A DNA stretch of 64,000 nt, taken from contig NC_088788.1 of NCBI RefSeq assembly GCF_949628265.1, forward strand, positions 23,422,335 through 23,486,334, in the 5' to 3' direction. This stretch comes from Cloeon dipterum. Taxonomy: Eukaryota > Arthropoda > Insecta > Ephemeroptera > Baetidae. A program made the position numbers and the translations under genes. Shown here one piece after another: positions 53,546 through 64,000 of this stretch (the first letter of the stretch is position 1; each line of letters opens with the position of its first letter). The notes beneath the pieces were generated by a model. The model searched no databases and was not told the DNA's origin. It worked only from the letters and a program-made list of their open reading frames with translations.

Positions 53546-55147
53546 ACACTCAATTGATTTAACCGCTCAACAGCAATAGCTGTGCATATATATATAGCCA
53601 GATAAATTTAGTTGGTGCATGGATATTAGGAAGTCTATAGCCATTTTCTGGATTTTTATTTATAAAACCATGATGTTTTCTAGATATTCTTTTGAGGAGT
53701 CTCTCCTTACTATTAAATAAAACAAATTTAAAAATTACTGTAATTCTGTCCATTATTAACTTAATAGTTAACATTTGAGTGTGATTATTAACAGCTGAAA
53801 TTGCGTCTCTTAAATGAATTTAAACATCGACTTTGAAGATAATTTAAAAAGAAACGAGGCAGTGCAAATTTACTTTCCTAAATTTCGGCAAACTCGAGCA
53901 GACGCTGGGTTAGCTTGGCATAAACAAACAGGCTCAGTGAGCATGAAATCAGCATTAGACGGGGGCACGGATGCGGCACACCAGATAGGGTCGCCAGAAG
54001 TGCGTGCGCCTACGAAAAGTGCGTGTGCAGCAGCAGGAGCAAGTGTATGGAGAGTATATTTTTAGCACTCAGCGCTGCCGAATATGCTCTCTCCCGGCAC
54101 GTCTAACACGAAACAAGTGTGTGCTAACCGCCCGTTCATAAACAGTGGCATATCAATTTCGCCGCTCTCTGCTCATTGACTCCATCATCATCGTCGTCAT
54201 CATCCTACAGGAGCCATTCCCACGCTGTGTGTGCGGCTGCTATGCGTGGCATCCGTCCTTCCTCATATCTCTATTAACTCCATCGCAGCCTCCGCGAGCT
54301 GTATTTATGTGCGCGCGGGATGTTGAATAATACCATTCTGTGCGTGCGACCAACAGCCGCGATCTTCTTTCACATGTGGATGGCTCTTTTTGGTGCGACA
54401 CTCTGAGTTCATTGAAAAATAAGGTCCAGCTTTAGCCAACACCTTTGAATTTTTCGGGAGTAATAATTGCAATAGGCAATACCAAAAAGTTCTTCAGATA
54501 ATTTTGATAAGACTCCCAGAGCAAAATCAACTCTAAAATAAAAATGTGTCTTCCTATATGCATATTTTGGCTAAATATTCCAATTCTAAATATTTTGAGA
54601 AAATTTCATGATTTAGAAGATCTCTTTTAATTTTAGTTAAGGTTAAAAATTACGTTTATAAATTTTTCAGATAGGGTCTGCAGCATTATCTCATTTCCAT
54701 ATTAATTTTCATAAATGCTCCTGTTTAAAGTCCTTCTTTATTCAAACATAATAAAATCTCCTCCAAACTAAACATTCCCACGTTGGCGTTTTAGACCCAT
54801 TTGATGGCCTAGTGAATTAATTAGCTATGAAGAGGTCGTCCGCCACATGAAAGAGAGCGAGCGGTTGGAGAAGTGTGGGAAACTGACGTCAGATGTGCTC
54901 AGAGAGCGAGGCACAAGTATCAGGAGTTCATAAATCTCTAGTTTGTCTCTATCAGGCACTGAGTTGGTGTCTCCATGCAAGCCAACCAAAGTTTAAAATC
55001 AATTTCCAGGATAAATTTTGTCGAATAGTTTGAATAAAAGCAGGAATAAAGGAGAAAAGTACAATATAATCCTGGTACAGTTTTAAACACACAAAAAATG
55101 AATTTCGTGACATTTTTCTTATATATTTAACAAATAAGATGAATATT
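53546..55147. other. Spacer between the two 57-bp repeats
   Basis: No supported gene. A GC-richer patch lies at about 53880-54400, including a (CAT)n-like stretch near 54190. Frames here are short and match nothing known. Confidence 0.5.
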
Positions 55148-55204
55148 ATCTCCCTCCAATGAAACTCATTCCCAATTTCAGCAACAATCTTTCTTCTTTT
55201 CACA
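55148..55204 (-). repeat. 57-bp dispersed repeat, copy 2
   Basis: Near-identical to 53489-53545 in the same orientation, 1659 bases away. Here the encoded minus-strand peptide starts V-K-R-R-K instead of V-E-R-R-K and lies in an 87-codon frame (55215-54952) that matches no known family. Confidence 0.85.
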
Positions 55205-57605
55205 CACATCAACACGAAGTCTATTTCAAGTTTTAGCTATTAAAATTGTTAAGGATTATAAAATTATAAGGACAATATATATATATATATATTTAACTTT
55301 TTCTCATCTATTTTGTGCAAATATTGAAATGTTTTTTATCTGCTTTATTCCCATGGGAATTAGATAAGTTATGCAGAAGTGGCGACAAAAACACCACTTT
55401 TGCATCTGCGCCAAAGCAAATTAGCGCGCGCGACGTGGAGGCTATGGTCCCTCGCGGGCACAAGTGCTCGCATTTACGACCTGCACTGAGTGCTGCACAT
55501 ACATATATACATATTCATGCTCTTGCGTTATTCCATTAGCAACAGACAGACCTGCATTGCGAAGCATGAACATACCAATTGCTCCGGTGGAATAAAATGC
55601 AATCGCATTTTGCACGCGGGCGCAAACAAGAGACAATCATATAAAAGACAAGGTCACCAAGCGCCGACGGTCAGACTGAAAATGCCAGACGCAAAATGAG
55701 TCTCGCTGAATGTTTGAAACAACTGATGACAGATAAAAAAGTTATTATTGGAATTGGGAAAATTGCAAAATTTATAATTCTAGCATGATTTATTCGCATA
55801 ATTTTCTTCAAACTTTTTCACTGATTGCCGACTTCAACAGTTGCAAATTTGTACAAACTTGAGTTTTAACGAGTTTTCTGACATTTCCATTGCTTTTGTA
55901 GCTCTTTTAGTCGTTCAAGCACGGCTCGGTCGTAAATCAGCACACATTTCAAGCAGTCCGTAAGTCTCAACAAGGAAAACGAATGGAAGTTAGCAGCAAT
56001 CTGGCTGGCTCCAGCGAGAGCCATAAAATAAGATCAGTCCAGCGAAACTGCTTATGGGACCGAGTGTCATGTTGCCCGCTGCTAAGGCCGCAAATAATAA
56101 AAGCATTAAAATAAAGTACAAGTTGCGGCGGTGGCGGCACACCCACACCACGCGTGCATGTATTAAGAGCGAATAACGAAACGCGAGAGTGAGAGCGAAT
56201 TTAAATAAATTACGCCGCAGCTGCACAGCAGTGATATACGAAATTTGTTGCTTGAATGTGTATCGGGTGTACGTACGAACGAACTCTGCTGTTGCCGTAC
56301 AGCAATGGACGTATACGTACGGCTGTACGTGTATATAGCGGGTGTCGGGTTTGCCATTTGCAATGCGCGCAGAATGCACACGAGCAACGCCCGGCGCGGA
56401 TCATGTAGCACCAATTAATTACAGACGGTGGGTCGTGCGGCGGGCAAAATAACACCGATCCGCCGTGTCGCCCAGCAACCTCGCCGACGCTACATGTGTC
56501 GCCAGACACACACGCGTTTGCAAAAAACGCGAGTGGCGTTACGGTTTGTTGGCCCCGGCGTCGCCCAAGAAGCTCGATACTGACCCATGACTTGCAATAT
56601 AGAGATTTAATTTGTTATATTATAAATTGTAATCAAAGTCTAAAAAAATAGTGAAGTCAATGATTATTTGAAAAATAATATTACTGTCCATTAATATTTT
56701 TTTATTTATTAATGACAAAAATGCTCGAATTTTAATGTAAGTGTGTGCCTCTTAAGGTAGCATGTTGTATCCCCACTAGAATAATGAAGGAAATTAGCCT
56801 ACAGAACGAGCGCCGCTAATATTCCTTATATAATTATTATTCTAAATTATAGCAGTGAAACTTGTCAAGGGAAAGGAACTCTTTTGAAAACTATAATGAT
56901 AAAATTGTTACCTCTTTTAAATTCTTAAAGCAGAATTTCAAGATAGTGAAAAAATAACAAGTCACGAGGATGATTTCGAAAGTATAGCAAAAAGCAAGAA
57001 ATAAGCATGAATGCAAATTGCATGAGTAAGATTGCAGAAATATTATTCTCTCGCGCGTCTTTCGGCGTCTGGAAAGTAAAGTGCGCGTGAGGATAAAATC
57101 TCTTGCCGTGTGCCAAGACGGGTATTTTAACATCAACCTATAGGTTGTTATTTGCATAGCGTCAGAAAAGCAGTCGTGTAATTACACAGTAGCGTCTAAA
57201 GGTTGAAAAATTTATGCCCTCGCGGACGACAGGAAAAAACCGATCGAACAGCGTTTGAAAACAGGAGCTGCAAATCAAACATGAACGTTGGATTGAGATA
57301 ACGTCGTTCAATAATTATTTACGCTACAAGTTCCACTATATACAGAGATAACTATTGTTTAAAATTTTAAATGTCGAGATAAGCGCCTGAATGAAAATTT
57401 GTCAGTTGATATTATCTTCCAAAAATCTGCTAAGTAACCTAACTTGATTATGGTATCCGATGAAAACATTTTATTATGGCTCAATATATAGTACACTACA
57501 AATAATTCTAGTTAAAACAGCCTAATCAAACACCTGCAGCATAAATAATAGAAATGTTATTGTTTTCAACTACGCACTCGGTGTGGTAGCACCCAGAACA
57601 AATAA
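55205..57605. other. Intergenic upstream of the kinase array
   Basis: No supported gene. A short (TA)n run lies at about 55275-55292. A GC-rich patch rich in TACG/CGTA words lies at about 56080-56580 and is open in two minus-strand frames without recognisable motifs. The remainder is AT-rich. Confidence 0.5.
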
Positions 57606-57701
57606 TGCAGCACGAGTTAAAAACATAGAGCAATAAAGTGCCGACCTCTATGGTGCGTTCCAATGATAGCCAAGCAGAGAGCTCGCGTTGTTTGTCGCAA
57701 G
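57606..57701 (+). promoter_or_regulatory. Proximal promoter/5' leader of kinase A
   Basis: This block aligns with 60661-60755 in front of kinase B. Shared words include AGCAC-AGTT-AAAACAT-GAGCA, GACCT-TATG and AAGCAGAGAGCTC close to the ATG. The conservation shows that the tandem duplication included the promoter. No clear TATA box is visible, so the start of transcription is not placed. Confidence 0.45.
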
Positions 57702-59353
57702 ATGACCGACTTTGGAATTACAGCGCCCGAGGTTGAGCTCGTGCTCCGAAGGGCCCTGCAGAGGGACCTGAGCCTGCTGTACTTCAATCTGAACACCTTC
57801 TCAGACAAGGTGGGCTTCATGGGCGACCACAACATGCTCACGGTCCACTACTGCGATGCGAACGGATCTGGCGAGTACTCGTTCTTCCTCAAACTCTTCC
57901 CGAAAAACGAGCGCTACAAGAGTATTGTGCAAAACTTCGGACTGTTCACCAAGGAGAAAGAAATGTACGAGAAACTGCTACCATTGATGGCGAAAAGTCT
58001 TGGCCGGCGGATGCCAGCGGCCGATTGCTACCTTATTCGCGATGACGGCTGCGTGGTATTGGAAGATTTGAGCAGAATGGGCTATAAATTGTGGGACAAG
58101 TACGCGTTTCTCGGGCGCCGACAAGCAGAGGCGGCCCTCAAGGCGGTGGCCGCGCTGCACGCCGGCTCGTTGGCCGTGGAGGTCAGCAGCGGCGCGCTGA
58201 TGCCCCGCCACGCGGACCACTGTTACGAGGCCCTAATTGCTGATAGCTCGTCAGATAACATTGTCGTCCGCCAGTGGCACTTTTCCAGCTTGAAAACGTG
58301 CTGCTCGCTGCTGCAGAAAATGCAGTGCTACAAATCACGCGTGGCGGGTGCCACCGACTGGGACTCAGTATTTGAAAATCTGCACGGCGCATGGGACCAC
58401 TCGGCCTTCGTCACGCAGGGATTCTCGGCCAAATACAGAAACGTCCTATCGCACGGTGACCTCTGGGTAAATAACGTGCTCTTCAAGGACGAGCTCGACC
58501 GCGTGGAAGCGGTGCTGGTTGATTTCCAAACTTATCGGTACGCGCCTCCCATTCTTGATCTGCTCATGCTGTTGCACTGCACCACTTCGAGAGAATTCAG
58601 GGCCCAGCACCAAGAGGAGCTCATCGAACTTTACTTCCGGGAGCTTGAAAATTTCCTTCGTGCAGCTGGCATTGAAAATCCGATCGATCTTAAGCAACTG
58701 CAAGAAAGTGCAAAAGAATTCGATCATGTCGCTGCAGTCCTGGCAGCGAGGTTAGTTTGCACATTGATTCTTATATCATTTTAGAAATTGGATTCAGACT
58801 TTTCTGTCATTTAACGAAATGTCATATTCTTCTCGATTTCTTTAGGCTTACACTCTCAAGCACTGGTTCATGAGAGCTTCACACGCTTTCTTAGGGAGTA
58901 AAATACCTATTAGAAAAGTGGCAAAGCCAAAAAGTTTCTTAGGGGAAACAAAATATACACATTTTTTTAAAACAGGAAACCGATACTCTTAAAATGAATT
59001 TTAAATGTGTATAAATGAAGTTCATTTACCTACCTGGGTTACTTTTTTCTTGCATTTGATAGTTGCTATTATTTTATTTGGGCATTATTTCATTTCAAAA
59101 GCTGATTTCGGCATGTTGCAGGCATATTCCGACCATATTGAAGCAAGGACTAACTGATACGACACAGCTCTCTAAAAATTATACTGCAGAAACTGCGACC
59201 AAAGAGTCCGCCTTTGACCAGTCGGATCTTCTCTTGGGCATTTTTGGCGGCAGCGAACTAGGAAAACGATTTGAAGAACGGATGAAAAACACTTTAGACA
59301 GTCTCATTGAAATTCTTGGTCTTAATGGCTTTTTTGAGAAAACATCTTCATAA
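57702..59353 (+). CDS. EcKinase-like (CHK-type) kinase A
   Basis: Two exons, 57702-58750 and 59122-59353, join across a 371-base GT-AG intron to give 426 codons, usual for the family. EcKinase-like/DUF1679 proteins are aminoglycoside-phosphotransferase-fold enzymes; some insect members phosphorylate ecdysteroids and others are linked to detoxification. The actual substrate here is unknown. Visible kinase features are the ATP-anchoring Lys64 in FFLKLF, VLEDL at 119-123 (hinge), the catalytic loop HGDLWVNN at 251-258 (Asp253, Asn258) and the metal-binding DFQ at 274-276 followed by TYRYAPPILDLL. No signal peptide or membrane segment is seen, so it is probably cytosolic. The ATG at 57702 is preferred because the B paralogue begins at the equivalent codon and is blocked upstream by stops; an in-frame ATG 13 codons earlier (57663) is possible. 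Confidence 0.93.
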
Positions 59354-60660
59354 CAGAAAGAAACGAAAAAGAAATTCCATTTGTTTGGTTAGTCGCTGTT
59401 TTACTGAGAATTGTATAATGGTAAATTTGAATTGTTAAATAAGCATATTAAAAAACTTAATCCGAGAAAAACGCATGAGCCTCTTGTTGGGTTCGATAAG
59501 AGCATCCACTCATGCAAATAAGTAAAATTAATATTTATGAAATTGTAATTCAGTTCAGTATATAGGGGAGTAGAAGTTGGTTAACGGGATTTAAGTTTGT
59601 AAAACTTTCGGATTCTAGTTCATGTGTATTTTAATCGAGCATAAACTTAATTTAGAATCTAAATTTGGGGTGGCCAAACTTTAATATACTTTCGTAAAAT
59701 ATTCATAGTCCTCTTAAATATTTAAGACTAAAACCGAAACATTACCCACGAAAAAATTAGAATAACTAGTCGAAATTTTAATACTGCCTCTTTTTATTTA
59801 TGACGATATCGTGTTTAAAAATCTTGACAAGGTGCAACTAACAATAAATTGCAAGTTTTGCAGCGTAATTCTGTGCGATATTTGACACATACAGCGTGAG
59901 AAAGAAAATGTCTGCATATATAGTGCTAAAAGTGCCGGCTTTAAATCTCAACCTAAGAGAATAAAATTTGTACTCTGATAATATTGCCAGTGATTTAAAA
60001 AAAATACCATGAATATTTAGCATGTTTCGCGCAACTGCTGTAAGCACGAGATGTTGATTTTTATAGGAAAGTCTAACGGCGCTAATACCAATACGACTCC
60101 TGCCACCGTGTGTAAATATAGATTTGCACCCCGAAAAGAGTTCACAAATCAAGTTTACTGTTTGCGGAACAATCTGTTTTCAAATTTTGATATGCCTTGG
60201 CTGCATCAGTGCATATATAATTGGAGACATGTTTACTTTTATGATTAATAGAAGCTCCTTTCTTTTGATTTTTTTTAAGTTGGGCAGATATATATGAAAT
60301 AAAGTTGCCCTGCACGCCAGCAGTAATAAACATAATATAGAATCTATAAAGTTAAAATCTCAACATGAAAACAACCTCGAGTGGTCGCACTTTTCAAATA
60401 TTAAAATCTCAAGTTTGAATTTCAATATTAAAGCCAAAATAGAAGTTTTTCAGTCGGTATATAAATGATATATGATATTTATTAACACTCTACCAATTAA
60501 CGAGTTGCAAGTCGCTTTACAGATGACAAAACATTATATTATATATATGATTAATAAATTTTTCTAGATCAAACAGCAGAAACAAACACTGGAAGTACAA
60601 ATATTGTCCATTCCAACGCATTGCGTGAATTGTTATTCACAGAGATGTCACATATCAAAT
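59354..60660. other. Intergenic between kinases A and B
   Basis: 1.3 kb of AT-rich DNA, no gene. No canonical AATAAA follows kinase A within about 150 bases; AAATAAG near 59439 is a possible variant. A 30-base stretch at 60371-60400 resembles 35310-35340. Confidence 0.5.
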
Positions 60661-60755
60661 AAAGCACCAAGAGTTGAAAACATGGAGCATTACAGTGTTG
60701 ACCTATGCGAGTTTCATCGATCATTAAGCAGAGAGCTCTTATCGTTTACTGAGAC
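60661..60755 (+). promoter_or_regulatory. Proximal promoter/5' leader of kinase B
   Basis: Homologous to the region in front of kinase A, diverged by substitutions and small indels. In-frame stop codons just upstream confirm the ATG at 60756 as the start. Confidence 0.45.
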
Positions 60756-62406
60756 ATGACCGATGAAGGAATAACCGCGGCCGAGGTGGAGCTCGTCCTT
60801 CAGAGGGCTCTGCAAAGAGAACTTAAGCTGCTGGACTTCAATCTGAACACCTTCTCAGACAATATGGGCTTCATGGGCGACCACAACATGCTCACGGTCC
60901 ATTACTTCGATGCGAACGGACCTGGCGAGTACTCTTTCTTCATCAAACTCCTCCCGAAAGGCAAATACTCCAGGAACGTCACGCTCAAGTACGGACTGTT
61001 TGCCAAGGAGAAGGAAATGTACGAGAAACTGCTGCCATTGATGGCGAAAAGTCTTGGCCGGCGGATGCCAGCGGCCGATTGCTACCTCATTCGCGATGAC
61101 GGCTGCATGGTCTTGGAAGATTTGAGCAGAATGGGCTATAAATTGTGGGACAAGTACGCGTTTCTCGGGCGCCGACAGACAGAGGCGGCCCTCAAGGCGG
61201 TGGCTGCGCTGCACGCCGGCTCGTTGGCCGTGGAGGTCGGCACCGACGCGCTGATGCCTCGCCACGCGGACCACTGTTACGAGGCCCTAATTGCTGATAG
61301 CTCTTCGGATAACATTGTTTACCGCCAGTGGCACTTTTCCACTTTTAAAACGTGCTGCTCGCTGCTGCAGAAAATGCAGTGCTACAAATCACGCGTGGCG
61401 GGTGCCACCGACTGGGACTCAGTATTTGAAAAGCTGCACCGCGCCTGGGACTGCTCGGCGCTCGTCACGCAGGGATTCTCGGCCAAATACAGGAACGTCC
61501 TATCGCACGGTGACCTCTGGGTAAATAACGTGCTCTTCAAGGACGAGCTCGACCGCGTGGAAGCGGTGCTGGTTGATTTCCAAACTTACCGGTACGCGCC
61601 TCCCATTCTTGATCTGCTCATGCTGTTGCACTGCGCCACTTCGAGAGAATTCAGGGCCCAGCACCAAGAGGAGCTCATCGAGCTTTACTTCCGGGAGCTG
61701 GACAATTTGCTACGGGCAGCTGGCATTGAAAATCCGATCGATCTCAAGCAATTGCAGGAAAGTGCAAAATTATTCGATCATGTCGCTGCAGTCCTGGCAG
61801 CAAGGTTAGTTTAAATGTAAACTTGTGAAAATTTCTCAATCTAAATTTTACATTTCTTGATTCATGAATATTTTATCACAATATGATTTTACAACGTGCT
61901 TTACTACTTGAGCGCATTTTTATTTTGTTCAAGTTCTTTATATAATTTAATTATGGTTGATGCCAGTGAAGGCAGAAGCACAAAAGGGTGCCGTGATTTC
62001 TCCGTTTAAATAAATTCAGCTTCCTCGGTGATTATGAGCTGTTTATTTTTCCATATTTCTACTTGTGAGCAGGAAATTTCAGTAGTAATATGGAAAAATA
62101 AACAGTTTGTTTGTACCGAGGAAGCTGAATTCAATTTATCTGAAAAATAAATTAAAAAATTATTATAATTTAATGAAAGATAATAATTTAATATGAAAAA
62201 TGTACCTCGTTAGGATTCTATAGTAAAATAATTCTTTACGTTTTAGGCTTATTCTTATCATTTTGAAGCAAGGACCACCAGATGTGAAATTAAATGCAAC
62301 TTACCATGAAGAGAATGCCACTTTAGAGTCCGCCGCTGATCAGTCTGACCTTCTTTTAGACATTTTTGGCAGCAGTGAACTTGGAAAAAATTTGAAGAAC
62401 GTGTGA
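60756..62406 (+). CDS. EcKinase-like kinase B, C-terminus frameshifted
   Basis: Exons 60756-61804 and 62247-62406. Exon 1 has the same length as in kinase A (1049 bases, phase 2 donor), and all catalytic landmarks are kept at the same residues (Lys64, HGDLWVNN 251-258, DFQ 274-276). By my count only about 18 residues differ from A over residues 79-350, with more differences in the first 79. Exon 2 is much more diverged. After SSELGK the reading frame shifts relative to A and ends at TGA 62404-62406, giving 402 residues. The expected continuation is open in the next frame to TGA 62466-62468, so one A appears to be lost from the run at 62385-62390. The kinase core is unaffected, so the protein may still be functional, or the change may be a sequencing error. 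Confidence 0.88.
62009..62137. repeat. Long imperfect hairpin in kinase B intron
   Basis: Arms at about 62009-62063 and 62081-62137 are inverted copies. They form an outer stem around ATTCAGCTTCCTCGGT, a 9-base internal loop and an inner stem around CTGTTTATTTTTCCATAT, closed by a loop of about 17 bases. It largely accounts for the extra length of this intron (442 bases) over that of kinase A (371). It is probably a small foldback/MITE-type insertion; a structured RNA is the alternative. Confidence 0.85.
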
Positions 62407-62550
62407 AAGACGTTCTAGATAGTCTCATAGACGAACTTTTCCTTCATGAATTTTTCAACAGCAATTGACCAACAGGATCATACCAGAAGTTCAATATATG
62501 CATTATCTTGTTTTCAAATGTATTGTACATGATTTTGTGTTTGAATTTAA

Positions 62551-62556
62551 AATAAA
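62551..62556 (+). terminator. Polyadenylation signal AATAAA of kinase B
   Basis: A canonical AATAAA 145 bases after the shifted stop and about 80 bases after the ancestral stop, between kinases B and C. Confidence 0.5.
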
Positions 62557-62799
62557 TTTTATTAACTTGCAAATGTTGCTTTAAAAATAATGTTTTCAAT
62601 ATGTCTCTACACTTAACATAAAGGATTTCAAATTTACACAAGGACAAATTTGCTGCGACATTGTAGACGCCTATTAAAAAAGTCCATAAATCTGTTTCGC
62701 AATCAGTTCAAATATAGTATATGGCAAGCAAATAAAATCAAAGTCGCTGATAGCGAGAATTGTTTCGCACAGTATACTTGTTTGGCTCCACTTGTGAAA

Positions 62800-63887
62800 A
62801 TGGCCTCACCAAGAGAGCAAGTTTTGAGTGTCGGCGAGGTGCAAACAGCCCTGAAGAAAGCGGTCGGTCCAAATGCTTCCATGAGAAGCTACACTGTTAA
62901 ACTATTAGGAGCTGGCAAACTTGGTCACATGGGCGAACACGGCCTCATACAGGTAGAGTACCAAGAGAGCCGAATCACATATCAGGCTACAAACAGGACT
63001 AGTTTCTTCATTAAACGAGTTCCAGACCGCAAAACCTTCAAGGACTTCATCATCAATTTCGGTTTGTTCGCCAAAGAACGCGAAATTTACGAGAAGCTAC
63101 TGCCGATGATGTGCAAATCGCTGAAAATATCAAGAATGCCCGCACCAGAATGCTACGTGATTTGCGACGAGAAGTACCTGGTGCTGGAGGACCTGAATAG
63201 GGCAGGGTACAAACTTAAGGACAAGAACGATTGCCTTGATCTAGCCTACTGCAAGGCCGTTTTTGAAGCTGTGGCCCTACTGCACGCAGGTAGCATTGCG
63301 ATTGAAGCCAAAACGGGAAAAATGATGGCTTTCCACATGAAGTACAACCATGAAATCGTAATCGTCAAGGAAAATAGAGCACCACTGGATATTTCGGCTT
63401 ATTGGAATGCGGCCAGCTTGGTTACAACCTTTGGTTTGCTGACAAAAATGGATGAATTTAAGGAGAGGCTTGCTGATATAGACAAAGAAAAATTGCTGAA
63501 AAGGCTGAGAAAAATTTGGGACGAGATCACTGAAATTGCGGCCGGGTTTTCAGCGAAATTCACAAACGTTGTATCCCATGGAGACCTTTGGATCAATAAC
63601 ATAATGTTTAAAAATGATGATAATAATAAGACCGTGAAGGCCATTCTTGTCGATTTTCAAACGTACAGATATGCGCCGCCAGTTTTGGACCTTCTCAGTT
63701 TTCTGCATTTCACCACGAGCAGGAAATTCCGCTGGAACCATCAGTCAGAGCTTTTAAAATTTTATCACTCGACGCTAGTGAAAATTTTACTTAAAGCCAA
63801 CGTCAACGCCGATCTGGCCCCAAGTTTGGAGGAACTGGAAAAATCTGCGTATGATCTTCGGGTTCTTGGAATTGGACTTGCAGTCAG
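62800..63887 (+). CDS. EcKinase-like kinase C, partial
   Basis: Exon 1 of a third paralogue, 362 codons plus two bases, ending at donor TCAG|GTGATT in the same position and phase as A and B. Exon 2 lies beyond the window, so about 70 C-terminal residues are missing. Features are Lys72 in FFIKRV, LVLEDL at 127-132, HGDLWINN at 260-267 and DFQ at 285-287 followed by TYRYAPPVLDLL. It is about half identical to A and B, longer at the N-terminus, and more AT-rich in codon use, so it is an older duplicate. The ATG at 62800 (AAAATGGCC) is the only in-frame Met near the start; the upstream open stretch back to 62650 contains no ATG. Confidence 0.92.
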
Positions 63888-64000
63888 GTGATTTAAAATT
63901 TGTGCCATAAACCCATTAGAAGTAAAATGATTGCATTGAACTTTTTTTTTTTTTGCTCTTTTTATCCCTGTCCGAGGACCGGGATTTGTGCTACAATATA
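63888..64000 (+). other. Intron of kinase C, cut by the window edge
   Basis: It starts with GTGATT and contains a T-run at about 63942-63954. The matching acceptor and exon 2 are outside the window. Confidence 0.7.

Noticed and set aside
49436..54891. Two perfect TGACGTCA (CRE-type) palindromes
   Set aside because: About one occurrence is expected by chance in 64 kb and there is no nearby promoter to support them.

Overview
This is a eukaryotic, AT-rich, intron-containing window, almost certainly from an arthropod and most likely an insect. Three signals point there. A spliced G-protein-coupled receptor closely resembles the insect natalisin/tachykinin-type receptor TkR86C. A tandem cluster of EcKinase-like (CHK/DUF1679-type) kinases is present, a family typically expanded in insects. 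A TATA plus TCAGT initiator core promoter of the insect kind sits in front of a small secreted-protein gene. I cannot name the species. Gene density is low, and most of the 64 kb is intergenic or intronic DNA with no supportable gene.

Layout: 1-12977 has no supported gene, apart from a compound GT/GA microsatellite near 6.65 kb. 12978-20001 (+) is a complete six-exon receptor gene whose exons join in frame to 426 codons, with a polyadenylation signal at 20135. 20141-26212 is mostly empty, with an unexplained GC-rich island at 25.0-25.35 kb. 26213-26604 (-) holds a clear core promoter, a signal-peptide exon and a second exon of a secreted or membrane protein whose third exon I could not find. 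26605-57600 is a 31 kb gene desert. It carries three copies of one non-LTR retrotransposon 3' end (30.2, 32.8 and 40.6 kb, two with target-site duplications), a CA/TA microsatellite at 42.2 kb, a 57-bp near-identical dispersed repeat (53.5 and 55.2 kb) and several GC-rich patches. 57702 to the end of the window (+) is a head-to-tail array of three EcKinase-like genes (A, B, C).

The kinase array is the liveliest part. A and B share almost identical first exons and a related promoter, but clearly diverged second exons, which suggests recent gene conversion or uneven selection. B has an apparent one-base loss in an A-run that cuts off its C-terminus, and a long imperfect hairpin in its intron. 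C is an older paralogue whose last exon lies beyond the window.

The receptor, the secreted-protein gene and the kinases have no evident functional link; they look like ordinary neighbours. I found no convincing tRNA, rRNA or CRISPR array and no new multigene system. The most noteworthy items are the hairpin and frameshift in kinase B, the conversion pattern between A and B, the orphan two-exon secreted gene, and the 57-bp repeat.
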